The position numbers and the translations under genes were made by a program. Positions 23,374 to 34,731 of a DNA stretch of 64,000 nucleotides are shown here, one piece after another (position 1 is the stretch's first letter; each line of letters opens with the position of its first letter). The notes under the pieces were generated by a model. The model saw nothing but the letters and a program-made list of their open reading frames with translations. It did no database searches and had not been told where the DNA came from. The DNA comes from Fomes fomentarius (taxonomy: Eukaryota > Basidiomycota > Agaricomycetes > Polyporales > Polyporaceae). The DNA lies in assembly GCA_022606135.1 (NCBI GenBank), contig JABYQN010000006.1, positions 2,046,001 through 2,110,000 of the forward strand, read 5' to 3'.

Positions 23374-24237
23374 TCATCCACTCAGCAGACCGTTCAGTTG
23401 TTGTCGGTATTGCTCCATAGCCCTCTCCGTCTCCTCGTCCGCCGCCTGGTCCTGCAAAGACTGAAGCGCCATCATATATCGGGATAAAACAATAACAATG
23501 AAGCAGCGTACCGGAAGGTCCTCTTTGACTGTGCCCGCCTGGCCAAGCTTGCCTTCCGTGAGGTCGTAGAGCACCTTGTCAACTTCCGCATCGGCTTCCT
23601 CCTCAAGCTCCTCATCGTCCTCCATTTGGAGGGTATCATCCAGCATCTCCTCCATGATACCGGCCTATATTGACGTACGACTTGCTGAGGGACGGAGGGT
23701 AATGCCGATAATGAACATACCTTGGTCATCTCCATGGTCATCTCCCGCATGGTTTGACTGATTTGAGGCAACTTGATTAGGGTATTCGAGAGCTTCATAA
23801 TCTCGGTGGACTTCTGCAGCGATCCAGTGACCTTGACCATAGCTACAAGGACCAGATTGAGTGTGACATGGCAGTGGTAAACATTCCGGCCCACCAAGTT
23901 GTTGCTGTAGTTGGTTGCCAATCGACCCTAGCCTCGCCTTGCTGACAGAAAGGCGATCCATCTGTTTGTGACTCCGGACGACTTCCTTGGCCATAATCCG
24001 AGCAGACTTGACATCGCCCTTCTTCGCAAGTTGTTTCACAGTCTGTTGGGCCTTCTTGGTGGCAGTGTCAAGCTAGGAGGAGCGCTGATGAGCGAGGAGA
24101 GCAGTGGGCGAGGAGGGGCATCGAACCTGCCTCATCTCCCGTTCGAGGACTCGTTGTTCAGAGCGCAACTTGGCCTGCCATGCGCGTACCTTCTCTTCTG
24201 GAGTAGGTCCATAGAGGAAACGATTGATAGACTGCAT
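23374..24237 (-). CDS. VPS2: ESCRT-III subunit Vps2/CHMP2
   Basis: This Snf7-family protein polymerises with Snf7 and Vps24 on endosomes to bud intralumenal vesicles and recruit Vps4. The start MQSINRFLYGPTPEEKVRAW is the CHMP2 helix-1 signature. Then come QAKLRSEQRVLEREMRQ, KKAQQTVKQLAKKGDVKSAR, MAKEVVRSHKQMDRLSVSKA and RLGSIGNQLQQQL. The next block is VKVTGSLQKSTEIMKLSNTL, and the acidic C-terminal half is IMEEMLDDTLQMEDDEELEE. The terminal helix EETERAMEQYRQQLNGLLSG resembles the MIT-interacting motif that binds Vps4. The basic N-terminal core and acidic C-terminal autoinhibitory part are both present and the length is normal. Several introns interrupt the gene. It is divergent from the KNH-like gene. 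Confidence 0.92.
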
Positions 24238-24558
24238 AGTGTATGAGAGGAAAGACGAAGGAAGAGTACCGCAAGCGGAGTGTGGCACCGGCGTAGTGCA
24301 ACGCTCAGACGCGGTACATGTGACCTGCACGCTCAGCGCTCGGCACGCGCGCCGCAACGGTGTGGCTACCATCCTCGATCTGGTCTGTCGTCTAGTACTG
24401 TCGGCTGACACCAGCCCCAATTGCTACGAAATTGCTACAGCAGTGATACCAGCTTGGAGCGCACGTCGTTGCTTGATTTTCTCTTCTCGCTGGTCGAGGC
24501 TATCGCTATTTCTCTCCGTTAGATGCTAGTTCCTACAAACTTTAGGCCTTCATTCACT
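24238..24558. promoter_or_regulatory. Divergent promoter VPS2 / KNH-like gene
   Basis: A 321-bp region between divergent start codons. I see no CACGTG, GATAAG or clear TATA box and no coding sequence. Confidence 0.4.
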
Positions 24559-25679
24559 ATGCAGTCCCTTCCAGCCCTTCTGTTTGTATCTGCTATGGCT
24601 GCCGCTGGCCTTACGCCGACTTCACCGGGCCCTGGTGATATCTTTCAAGCTGGCTCAACATGCACGATCAAATGGGGTGTAGACACCACTGGCGGCACAT
24701 GGACCAACGTATCAATACGTAAGTCTTCACTCCTGCACTATTGACCATATGCTTGAATTGTATTACCATGCAGATCTGATGAGTGGATCCAACGGAAACA
24801 TGACCCGGGTAGCCGAAGTCGCATCCTACTTGGACGGTGCCGACAAGAATCTATCGCCGTTCAATTGGACGTGCCCAGAAGTTGTCCCATACTCTGCCAT
24901 CTACTTTTATCAGGTTTGCAAACATAGCGATGCACAGACACTACTCTTCGGCTGACACGATGTAGTTTACGAACGCGGATGACCTTCAGGACTCAAAGTG
25001 GACCGCACGCTTCACGGTGAGTGGCGTCACTGCCTACCTAGTTTATGCTTCCAAACCTGGTGGAAAGATTGCATCGTCCTCAGGAGACAGCGAACCTCCT
25101 GAACACGACAGACAGCCCGATGGCGACCCTCTTCCATGGGGAGAAGGACGACTGAAGTCAAACGATCGCGTGTCGGACCAGGATCCTCCTTACAATTTCA
25201 AGACGAGTGAGGGAAGGCAGAAATCTATCGTCAACGAGGATACCGACCACACGCGCGCGCACTCTGCCTCTAGTGATACTGCCGGATCCTCAGATGCCGA
25301 GTTTGCTCCTAGCCATATGAAGAGTACCTCAGGATCTTGCTCGACAATTCTCGCTACAGATTCGAACTCTGTTACCCTGACTCTGGATACTGCGTCTTCG
25401 CCGACTCGCCACCATTCCTCTGACCCTCCTTCCGGTACCGGCGACGCTATCGAGGCTTCAGTCCCTACTGCTAGCCTTCCTTTCAACGAACCGCACTCTT
25501 ACAACACGCATACTCGCGCGTTCCATCCCCACAGCAGCGGGGCCCCCTATTCGCAAATGGGACCAGGCGTTCCTGAGTTTGGAGGCATGCAGCTCGCTGG
25601 CTCTGGTCACATCCGGCGAGATGACTCTTGGCTGAGGATGGTCTCACTGTACTCGCTCATGGTTGCTATGTTGCTGTAA
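24559..25679 (+). CDS. Secreted Kre9/KNH1-domain protein, probably GPI-anchored
   Basis: A cell-surface protein of the Ser-Thr-rich GPI-anchored group. Residues 1-17 (MQSLPALLFVSAMAAAG) are a signal peptide. An Ig-like Kre9/KNH1 domain of about 100 residues follows: LTPTSPGPGDIFQAGSTCTI, KWGVDTTGGTWTNVSI, YLDGADKNLSPFNWTCPEVV, then AIYFYQFTNADDLQDSKWTA. The remainder is a long Ser/Thr/Pro-rich, probably O-glycosylated stalk. It ends in a hydrophobic stretch (MVSLYSLMVAMLL) after SWLR, which fits a GPI-attachment signal, although a clear omega site is not obvious. Two introns (donor after 24719, and one near 24915-24965) are well defined. The domain in yeast is linked to beta-1,6-glucan assembly; a role in the wall is inference. 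Confidence 0.75.
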
Positions 25680-26752
25680 CTATGTCAGCGTTGCTTCAAC
25701 TTCCGTTTACTAGGTTGCGACTCTTCTGCCACTGTCAGCTGAGACATATGGGCCTCATCGTCAAGGGCAACGGTTCATGGTAGCTATGACCTCTTTCCCT
25801 TTCTATTAACTAAGTCGACGACGTGGTCTCTAAGAGTATTCTCCACCAGCGCATTCTCTACCAGCGCATAGTCCACCCGAGCACAATCCGCGCCCTGCGG
25901 CTTCCCTTACGAACCAGCTATATGCTTTCGCGCTCGGATGTAGGGCTTCATCTCCAGGATGAGCACCCGCCCCCTCCACTCCCTGGTCTACCCGGCACGG
26001 CCCTTGATGCTCTTTCTGTCAAAAGTGCCGGCATGATGCGTGCCATAGTTCACTGCGAGCCTAAATCACTAGTGCGGAGATCCACTCTTTGTCGGTGTGT
26101 CGCACGCGGACTTCAGTCCTCCCGGGGAAAGACGCATTCCGGGAAATTGTGCATGTGCTCGCGGAGGAACGCGGGTTCGCTACGGTGACCTACCAAGGAT
26201 CGAAGCCCGGTGTCGCATTCGCCGTGGACCGGGTCTTGCTTCCGGAAAGCTGTAGGAAAAGGGACGGGTGTTCCGACGTTCCGGGATGGTATTCTCGTGA
26301 GTACCATCGAGACGAGGTCAGATCAGGATGTGTTGCTGAAGATCCCGGTTAGATTTAAGGTTAGATTCGGACGAATTGTCGCAACGAGTACATTTTGCCA
26401 TAATACACGATATTGTTCGAAGTATCAAACGGTGCCCTGCCATGACTCCACATCTCGTCCAAACCGCAATTCCTTGTCCCAGAGAATGCATTGACTCACA
26501 GAGCGTAGCTCTCGCGGGCAATGGCACCATACTAAAACCGTAAATAGTACCGAGTCCCGTTCCCGGCCCTTCATAAGCTATGATGTCATAGCTGACGACA
26601 TTTGGGAACTCATCGGTTCATGCAGCTGAAGTCTGTTCATAGCATCTATGAAGACAGTACATACAGTTCGTACATGTATGACACAGTAAGTGAAGATAAT
26701 CTAAGAGAGGAAGGAACTCTGACGGCAAAGCCTCCGCGGTCCACCACTATCG
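25680..26752. other. Anonymous intergenic region
   Basis: About 1.07 kb between a plus-strand and a minus-strand stop. One plus-strand frame near 26110-26270 (GKDAFREIVHVLAEERGFAT followed by PGVAFAVDRVLLPES) has coding-like composition. It has no ATG context, conserved partner exon or family match that I recognise. It could be a gene remnant. No repeats or terminal inverted repeats were seen. Confidence 0.35.
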
Positions 26753-29737
26753 CTACGACACCGGTCCGCTGCGGATCTGGTTGACCAACGTCTCCCAGTA
26801 GCTCCAATCCGATCCGTCCACACTCGGGAGCGTCTCATTCCCCACCGTCGGCGACGTGGTCGCCTGGCTCGATCCAAGCCACCCGTTAAGATCCCCCAAG
26901 CCAGGCGTCGCCCACGGGAGGCCGGTTGCGCCAGGCTGATCGTCCACCGCAGGACCCCGCTGAAGATGTTGCACCACTGGTCGAGCAGTGATTGCGCCGT
27001 CTCGTCTTCACCCTGGGGGCTGCCGGAGCCCGAGTGCGCGGGCTCGGAGTGCTGAATCTGCTGTACCTGCTGTACAGGCGAGGGCCGAGTGAGCTGCGCG
27101 AAAGCCTGGGCGGGAGACGACAACGGAACAGACGCGACCGAGGCGAAGGACGAGTTGGAGAAGGCGGAGTGCGTGCTGTTCTGCAACGATCGTTGCACAG
27201 GGGTACGGGAGCTCGAAGATGCGATAGCATGACTGGTGTAGCCACTGGAGGAGGAATCTACCACCATCTTTTGATCGGGCGGATTCTCCGGCGGGGTGGC
27301 TGCAGACTGAGATGACTTGTTCTTCAGGAACTCGATAATCTTCAATTCCCGTCGAGTGATATCATCCATGTCCGGGATCTTTTCGTAGCGTAAGAGGAAG
27401 TTGTCCAGTAGTGTGTGCATCTGGTCGGCATCCTTTCCCCTGGGATACAGCACGAGATAGATGCCGGCGATCATCGCAGCCTGGAATTCCCGATAGGCAC
27501 TCGCGACGGGATCGCGGCCTTCTCGTGTGATACTCGCGATGTACTCCTGACGGATTTGATGATCCTTCAAGGCGGATTCAAAGCAGGCAATTCTGGATCG
27601 AGAGTACTTGTTGCTATCCAAGTTGCGCAGCAAATACGGCCGATGAAGGGAGATGCGGACGAAAAGGAATTCCGTCACCAGTAGGAAACGCTGTAAAGGG
27701 ATGTAGGGATGTGATTCGTCGAGCGAAGTATCGGGGTCAAGGGAGTAGTATGCTGGAAGATTCTGTTTGTACTTCAGGAGCTCGTCGTCGAGCTCAGTCA
27801 CGTCGGAATAGTGTCTAGGGGAATTGACGTTCTGGAAAAAGTCAGACATACGACCCATGATAGCGGCGAGTTGATGTCTGAGGATGAGGAAGGTGGTTCG
27901 CGTCGGTTGTGACAATGGTACGCCCTTAAACTTCAAGCCGTCAGGAGTCTTCTCGTCCGAATTGGTTGGCGGTCGTGTTGAGGTGTAGCTGTCGTGAATA
28001 GCGATGGGTCTCCCGAGCACGAGAGCAATAGAACGATCAGCATGGTACAGGTTGGACCTTTCGAATATAGCCATGCGTCAAATTTACAGACACGTTCGCT
28101 GTGATGTGAAGACTGACCATATCCGACGTCGTCGTTCAACTTGAAGAGGGTCCATACCCTATGTGAGGTGTCAGAGTGACCCTAAGTGGAGTTGAGGGCA
28201 CAACTTACCATGTCAGCACCATCTCTGTGCAGGCCAATCGCTTGGGCGGTCCTGACTGCTGCACCAAGTTGACTCCAGGCCTCTGTCATTCTTCTGTCAA
28301 GCACGAGGAAACGTGCACTCTGCAAGGAGCTGTAGAACATCATCCCGTACGTCTACAATGTGGACGCACCAGCATTCGAGTCAACACAATCTCGAAACAA
28401 TCAGGTTGAATTGCCGCAATTATGAGCAGAGCGCGACGTGCTTGATTTGAATATGAGCCATGATATGCGTAAGGCACTGACTGTGGTACTTACAACACCA
28501 GTAGTAACGGGAACCGGCTGTCTTCCTCGTCTGCTCAGTGCCGCCGATGCGGTCTGGTGCTAACCTGACAGAGATGGCTAGCACCACGAATAGCAGAGGC
28601 AAGAATCGAATGTTGCTGGGATTCGATGGATTGTATTCGTTCGCGAGGAGTGATGAGTACGAAGAGCGGTACTCATGCTCTGATATTGGATACCGACTCC
28701 AATTACTGTTGAGACGTCATGAGTAGCCAACGCAAGAAGGCGAATGTGAATACAGACATTGCAGTGAAGTAATAATCGACAAGGTCGTCACGCAGCTTCC
28801 GAGGAGGAAGTTCGTCGTACATATTTTGGAGCCGATCAGTGCTGTAACCGCAATCTCGCATCAGCCGCTGCAGACGTTCAGTAGCGGTCTGTTCCATGGG
28901 CGCAAGCGTAGGTTTCTGCTCCATATTGAAGATATCGCCGTTCGATTTGGTGCCCAGGTACGGTGTGTTCCCAGGACTGCTGTCCGTAGCAGGACTGGGC
29001 ACCATATTTTGTAGCTAACAAAGAAGGATGGCGTGAAAGGAGGCCTTGAGTTTTAAATCATAGTGGCTCACCTGTTCGAGGACAGCAGGCGCAGCGACAA
29101 GTCCAGATGCACTCTTCCCATACCATCTACCACTTTCGAACATACCTCCGCTGGGGTCTTCATCTTCTGGCTGAGAGCGGTACCCGTCATCGGTGGGGGA
29201 AACTGATCGGCGTTTGTCATGAGGACCGCTAGCGTCTGACATGGGTGTAGCATGTTCTTGAGACCAGTAGTGTGGCAATGCCATCTCGACAATCTGCTCG
29301 AGCCGAGCCAAGCGTATGTGAATGTCCTGATCGGTCTTGCCGGGCGTGTAGGACTTGCAGAGTTCTGGCACTTTACGAGCAATACACTGCGATGTTGAGA
29401 TAGACACTTCAGCTTCCCCGTAAGGTATCAGAAGGGCATGAGCTGACATGTGAGCATGGAATTTGCCTGTCACACTGTTGATAGAAGTTAGACTTGTATG
29501 GCGGAGTAAGAGGAGTAGTACCTTCTGTTTACGACGATGGCATTCGCCGCATGAGTAGCTGCATGCCCCTCAGTAACTCAAACTCAAACTCAATATGATA
29601 ATCACGACTTGCCTGACACGCGTCCGTGGCTTCTTGTGCGATCGAGTTGAGTCCAGTTCATCTTCGCTCCTGCGCCGAATGGGAGTAACCCCACCAGGAG
29701 TTCCCCCTGGTGTGAGGCCTGGTGTGGTCTTGACCAT
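26753..29737 (-). CDS. Zn2Cys6 fungal transcription factor
   Basis: A nuclear DNA-binding regulator. The start at 29737 reads MVKTTPGLTPGGTPGGVTPI, then basic SHKKPRTRVSYS. The binuclear cluster is assembled over three exons as CGECHRRKQKC, DRQIPC, SHC and IARKVPELC. The spacing C-X2-C-X6-C-X5-C-X2-C-X8-C is perfect. A coiled linker (DIHIRLARLEQIVEMALPHY) follows. The fungal-specific middle homology region includes RLMRDCGYSTDRLQNMYDEL, AIGLHRDGADMG, RSIALVLGRPIAIHDSYT and HPYIPLQRFLLVTEFLFVRI. A Ser/Gln-rich linker leads to the end SDWSYWETLVNQIRSGPVS at 26753. The frame breaks near 26955-26958: the unshifted frame instead runs to 26701 with an arginine-rich nonsense tail. The first intron has a GC donor. 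The target genes are unknown. It is divergent from MED17. Confidence 0.82.
26955..26958 (-). other. Probable 1-bp frameshift site
   Basis: The frame reading LLDQWCNIFSG stops making sense at a run of four C (four G on the coding strand). The next frame continues at once with GPAVDDQPGATGLPWATP. One extra G would restore continuity. This is either a sequencing error in a homopolymer or a real frameshift. Confidence 0.5.
29559..29612 (-). other. GC-AG intron of the Zn2Cys6 gene
   Basis: The donor reads AG|GCAAGT, the classical strong GC-donor context, and the acceptor reads GCATGCAG. Splicing joins PRTRV to SYSCGECHRRK in phase and supplies the first two zinc ligands. The intron includes a short AACTC-type tandem repeat. 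Confidence 0.7.
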
Positions 29738-30096
29738 GGCGGGGAGGTCGAGGGGACTGACGGGAGAGGAAGGCCAGGGACTACGGACTCGGAGAGAGAC
29801 GATGAAGGACTCAAAGACAAGGACAAAAGAGTTCTGACTGAGAATAGCACCAGGTTCCGGAATCCGCTTTGACTCAAGCTAACGATGTTGCACGTGATAG
29901 ACCAATCGCGGCGGTGAGCGGACGCGCCGCTGACGGCCTCCAATCATCTTCGAGTGCGAGTCCGTCCGTATTCCTTCTGTGTCCGACTCCTTCTTCTCCG
30001 ACCTCACCATCTCTCGGCGCTTCTGAGCTTGACATCATACTTTCTCGCCTATCTACGCCTGCCCTGACCCGTTCGAGACCGCACCAGCCACTAACC
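29738..30096. promoter_or_regulatory. Divergent promoter Zn2Cys6 factor / MED17
   Basis: A 359-bp region between divergent start codons with CACGTG at 29891-29896 and CCAAT at 29902-29906, only 5 bp apart. The MED17 side has a pyrimidine-rich leader. Confidence 0.45.
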
Positions 30097-32270
30097 ATGG
30101 ACGAACCGCCATGGAAGAAGCTCAAGCTCTCTCTCGAACCCCCCTACAAGGACGATAGCGGGGAGCCAATACCGGAGCTGCTGGACATCACCCCTGACGG
30201 GCAGCACATCTATCGTCCGTGAGTCGGCTCAATGTCTCTCCGACTGCCCTCTAACCCGCGCGGGCAGCCGTGAAGACCCGACAGAAGTCGTTGGCACAAG
30301 ACTACGACGCATTTTCTTGGAGCGCGGGCTTGACTTCTTCGATGCAGAGAAGGGAACACATGCATCTACTGTGCGGGGAGAAGAGGGAACAGAGCAGGAA
30401 GATGTACAACCAAAGGCCAATTCTTCAGAGCAGTCGCACCATATGACACCCGAGGAGTTGCACAAGATGCGTATGTCACTGCTGCCTCAACTTTAGTGAG
30501 TAATTAGATGCATTGTGCGAGACATACATTTGACTGAAGGCAGCGTCGCGCTTGGAGAGATGACCCAAGCAAGAGATTTGCTCTCCCTTCTACTTACCGC
30601 ATCGCTCCCATCCCAGCCATCCACTCTGCCACCTGCCCCTCTTGCCGCCACTGTCGTCTCGAAGCCCTCGTCCATAGTTTCCGTGCAAGCATTCAACGCC
30701 CAGCTTACGATCGGCGGCAAAGATAAGGCACTAAGGGCAGCAGCTGACCTGTTCAAGGACGCCGCTGAGAGCATGGAAGAAGGCCGACTATCCGGAGAGA
30801 AGTATTGGGTAGACGCGCTCAAAATACGCAGAGGCAACTGGGGTCTCATTCCAGCACCTCTCCCCCTGGGCTCGGCGACAGGTAAAGGCGCTGACAAGAC
30901 GTCGAAAGACTTTCTAATCTCATATGGTCTGGAGGAGTGTACGAGCATGCTGCCATTCTCACCCTCGATGAGTTACTAAACACACTGTCCTGTAGCACCT
31001 ATGTTGTTCCGACGACGCGCGATTGGACGCATGTCTACTGCCACCGGCGGAGGTTCTCTAGAGTTTCCTATGCGTCAACGAACCCGCCTGCGCGTTTCAA
31101 TAACACGCACGGCGCCGGATGGAACGCGCTTGACGACCCATAACCTTCTTTCAGACCCGGATGACGGCACGTTGGATGGTGCCCTACGTGCCGCGCAGGC
31201 AGAAGTTGTTGAGCAGGAAGTCTTCTCCGCTCTGATCAGAGAAGCTAGTAACCTCCCAACTGCATCGGCCGAAGTCTCTGAACGTCTCATTCTCATCGAC
31301 GCCGCACAGAGCACAGAGCTACGATTTGAACTCGTAAGCCACCCAATAAACCCTGCAGAGTGTCAGACTACTCACCGCAACCTCAGGTTGATGGCGAGAA
31401 TCTGCGCAATGATGAGAAACACGCCGACCCTTATTGTGATCTAGTATACTCCCTTTTGCATGCTCTCTTGTCTCGTGCGCACAGGGTCTCGAAGAGCAGC
31501 CGCTTGAGCAAGGCGAGCATCGCACCCGTACCTACGGTGCAGGCACCTCCAATCCTCCAGCCCATCATCGCTATCTTGCAGTACCGCGAGTTCTGGGAGC
31601 GCGTCCGTGACGAGATTGACCGCATAGTAGGCGCCTTGCTCCTCGCAGGGGTATCTACGAAAGTGCACTATGACCCCGTAGCGGATAGCGGCGAGACGCT
31701 CGTTGCGTCCCTGTTGAGCGAGAAGGCGAGTTCGATAGGTGGTGATGCCTTGCTTCGCATAGATGACAGGTACGCATAGCACCGCCGCACATCCTCTGTG
31801 GAAGTTATACTTACCACTATTTATGTAGGCATACATTACGGTTCACTGCAACTTCGCCATCAACGCTAGTAGTTCACCTCCCCCAAGCTACTCTCCCTAT
31901 TGCTTCAATATCGCAGTTGACCCTACTGCTCGTCGAAGAAATCAGTAGCTGCTTGTTGAGTCGAATATGCGACATCGGAACAGAGCTCTGCGAACCCGTT
32001 AATGGTACCTGGTTTGTGGATCTTTTGAGCGGTCGAAGCGTTGGAAGATGGGAAGGTTGTATATTGTACGAGTCCAACGTCCTCTCAACGTCAAATTCGC
32101 TAACGATACACCGCAGGAACTTTCAAATCAACTTCGCGGGCGACGCCATCTTTTGCTCTGCATCAGGTCGGGACAGTCGTCTGTCCCACATCGAGACTTA
32201 CAGACCAGGAGGACAATTATCGTTATTCGAATGGGTGAAACATACCATTGATTCATCTTTGGGACGATAG
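30097..32270 (+). CDS. MED17: Mediator head subunit MED17
   Basis: MED17 (Srb4) is the scaffold of the Mediator head and links activators to RNA polymerase II. The start MDEPPWKKLKLSLEPPYKDD leads to LLDITPDGQHIYRP. The next exon continues REDPTEVVGTRLRRIFLERG, then LDFFDAEKG, as in other basidiomycete MED17 proteins. The core includes ALGEMTQARDLLSLLLTAS, DAAESMEEGRLSGEKYWVDA, LKIRRGNWGLIPAPLPLGSA and TSKDFLISYGLEE. It continues SLEFPMRQRTRLRVSITRTA, EQEVFSALIREASNLPTASA and DLVYSLLHALLSRAHRVSK. The last exons give LLVEEISSCLLSRICDIGTE and GGQLSLFEWVKHTIDSSLGR. Order and size fit a complete gene of about seven exons. It converges with RPL5, with a gap of about 120 bp. CACGTG and CCAAT lie upstream. 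Confidence 0.85.
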
Positions 32271-32389
32271 CCGCACTATGTAGTTCTGGGTATATGCAAG
32301 CATAAGCATGGCGATGGCATAGCCTGATTTTTGGATCATAGGCAGCGTGGGTGTGTAAAGTGATACATGCAGAAAGATACAATAAGTGT

Positions 32390-33504
32390 CTACTCGTCGG
32401 CGTGCTCGGCCTGGAAGGCCTCGATCTTCGCCTGGATGCGAGCCCTGCGCTCCTCAAGCGTGCTCTTGGGAGTCTGGAACTTTTTGCTCTCCGTAGCCCA
32501 GTCCTTCGTCTTCTCGGTAGGCTTAAAGGTAGGGTCTTCCCTAATAGCTGCATACGCGTTTGTGTAGATCTCCTCAATATCCTCTGAGCCAACACCGTCC
32601 GCAAGGTAGGTCGAGAACTGCTTCTTGAAGCTATACCACTATCAATACCAGCTTAGGTGAGACAGAGTAGGGACATACCGCTCGTCGTCCTCCTCCTCGA
32701 GGGACTCCATGTACTCAGCCACATGGCCACCAAAGATGTATTTCTTCAGAACCTCAGCGTCGAGCTCCTTCGACTCGGGGTCGTATCCAGGGAAGCGCTT
32801 CTCGTTGTGGGGGATGAAGAGACCGCCGTCACTCGCGCCCTTGAGAGCACCGAACACACGGGAACCGGTCGACGTGCGTTTGAGACCGACGTCGAGGTAA
32901 CACTTAAATGGACGGGGTGCATCCTCGCCATCGAGTGCCTCCGTGACAGAAATCGTGCCGTCGGGCTCTGCGACACCCTCGTACTTGTCCGCAAGGCCAA
33001 GCTTGGTGAGAGCACGACGTGCAGCAAGGAGACCAGTGGCGTAAGCTGCATCGGTATCAACTAAGTACATCGACACAGAGATTACAATTGTCACTCAAGC
33101 GCACCGGCAGTCCAGTTGGTCAGGCCGTGGTTGATGCCATAGCGAGGGAGCTCCTTTGAACGCGCGGCAGTAAGGACAAAGTCGCCTTGGAGGCGGGCGT
33201 ATACGATTTGAACAATGACTTCGCGGTTTGTGAAGCGGACGACGAGGCGGTACTTGGGGGCATTGCTATATTGACGTGAGCATACGTTGGCAAGCCTAAG
33301 CCTAACGATAGGTCTACATACTACTTGTTCTTGGCCTGGGTCACCAGCCGCTTGCGTGCGTAGTCTACTCATGGATCAGTTGCGGGCCAGCGGAGATACG
33401 AAGCACGGGTGCGTACAATCAGTCTTTCCCTCGCGCCGGCGACGATACTTCACCTGAAAACGCGAGAAGTACGCGCCGGACTTGACCTTCTTGACGAAAG
33501 GCAT
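32390..33504 (-). CDS. RPL5: 60S ribosomal protein L5 (uL18)
   Basis: This protein binds 5S rRNA and sits in the central protuberance of the large subunit. The start [20 protein letters not shown] is followed by RRRREGKTD. The next exons give [53 protein letters not shown] and [20 protein letters not shown]. Then come [32 protein letters not shown] and [20 protein letters not shown]. The end is [20 protein letters not shown] and EHADE. Length is about 300 residues, normal for the family. A probable 149-bp leader intron (33507-33655, GTGAGT...TCAG) ends just before the start codon. The region upstream is shared with RBM42 and contains CACGTG. Confidence 0.95.
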
Positions 33505-33896
33505 AACTGACGAATGATGGAGAAGGTCAGTGAGACTGCATCCACCGACCCCAATGGCCATCCACCGTATTCCCGTCTAATTGCTCTCCTCCACAGCTTC
33601 AGGCATTCGAGGGATAGCCTGATGGAACCGTTGAGATCACATCAATATTACTCACCTTGAGGGATGTGGGTCTTGAGGAGGGCGTTGGCTTCGTTGACGG
33701 GCGCGTAGCCTACAACTTGTGGAATCTGTGAACGGGAGGACCCCGTCCGTGCCACGTGGGGCTAGGGCTCCGGGGTCCTTGCTTATCTGAAGATTCCTCC
33801 TTTCCGTTCTTCCCCTCGTTCTTCCCGTTCCTCCTCGATAGTCACTAGTCCTTTGGACACTTGCTCTCCAACCCCAGCCCTAAACAATTACCACGA
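33505..33896. promoter_or_regulatory. Divergent promoter RPL5 / RBM42-like
   Basis: A 392-bp region holding the RPL5 leader intron, a CACGTG box at 33753-33758 (249 bp from the RPL5 start, 139 bp from the RBM42 start) and a pyrimidine-rich RBM42 leader at about 33795-33840. Confidence 0.5.
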
Positions 33897-34731
33897 CATG
33901 GATCCATACTCTGCGCAGAACTACTACCAGCAGTATCAATACCAGCAACAACAAGCTGCTGATGTCAATCCGTACCACCAGCCATACCAGGGTCCTATGT
34001 ACCCAATTCCCGGTTCATCCACTTCAGCTCATAATGCCCCTGTGCCTGCCAATGCCTATGAATACGACGTCGGAATAGTGGCTCAGCAAAGCGTGTACGT
34101 TCCAGGTGCCATGATCGACAAGCGTGGCGGCGCGGGAGGCAAGCTCGCCAAGGGCGGCAAACGCACGACCGTCCTGCGGAAGGGTGGAGGGAAAGTTTGG
34201 GAAGACCAGACACTACTTGAGTGGAATCCATGTGAGCTGTGGCTTGGATTACACTTATGGTCGTTGTGTCGTACTGACTATGTAATTGTGGCAGCATGGT
34301 TCCGTCTGTTTGTAGGCGATCTGAGTAACGATGTATCTGACGATGTACTCTCAAATGCCTTCAACAAATATGCGTCGTTTCAGAAAGCCAGGGTAATCCG
34401 GGATAGATTAAGTGCAAAGGTGAGCTTCTTGCGGGTCTCAGGTCATATGCGTCATTAACCTGAAGGTTGTAGGCGAAATTTGGCTTCGTTGCTTTCTCTG
34501 ATCCAGAAGATTTTCTGAAAGCGTGGAAGGAGATGGATGGTAAGCATGGCACTTCCCCGAAAAACAGAAGAACAGGCGTCATTAACCAGCTGCATCACAG
34601 GCAAATACGTTGGCAATCGCCCAATCAAATTGAAGAAGGCGGATAATGCCATCAATCCGGTAGAGATCGGTCATCGGAAGGCAAAGCAGCTGGAGAAGGA
34701 ACTCAAGAAGAACAGACATAAACCATACTGA
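33897..34731 (+). CDS. RBM42-like RRM protein
   Basis: A nuclear RNA-binding protein related to RBM42, a factor associated with mRNA splicing and hnRNP K. The start MDPYSAQNYYQQYQYQQQQA opens a Tyr/Gln-rich disordered region. The next part, GKRTTVLRKGGGKVWEDQTL, then LEWNPSWFRLFVGDL, enters the RRM. RNP2 is LFVGDL and RNP1 is KFGFVAFS. Between them are SNDVSDDVLSNAFNKYASFQ and KARVIRDRLSAK, and afterwards FLKAWKEMDGKYVGNRPIKL. The basic tail is GHRKAKQLEKELKKNRHKPY. The KVWEDQTLLEW linker and RRM close to the C-terminus are hallmarks of the RBM42 group. Three short introns interrupt the RRM. An upstream in-frame TTG is not a convincing start. Confidence 0.85.

Noticed and set aside
26960..27028. 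A GTGAAG...CTTCAG intron as an explanation of the frame change in the Zn2Cys6 gene.
   Set aside because: Removing it leads into the third frame, which soon stops, and not into the coding-like C-terminal frame.
33656..33760. Open frame upstream of RPL5, in phase with its start codon across the leader intron, suggesting an N-terminal extension.
   Set aside because: The frame runs back to an in-frame TAG without any ATG, and RPL5 proteins begin exactly at MPFVK. I treat it as a 5' UTR exon.
33853..33896. A TTG-initiated extension of the RBM42-like protein.
   Set aside because: Eukaryotic TTG starts are rare, the extension has no conserved features, and an ATG follows at 33897.
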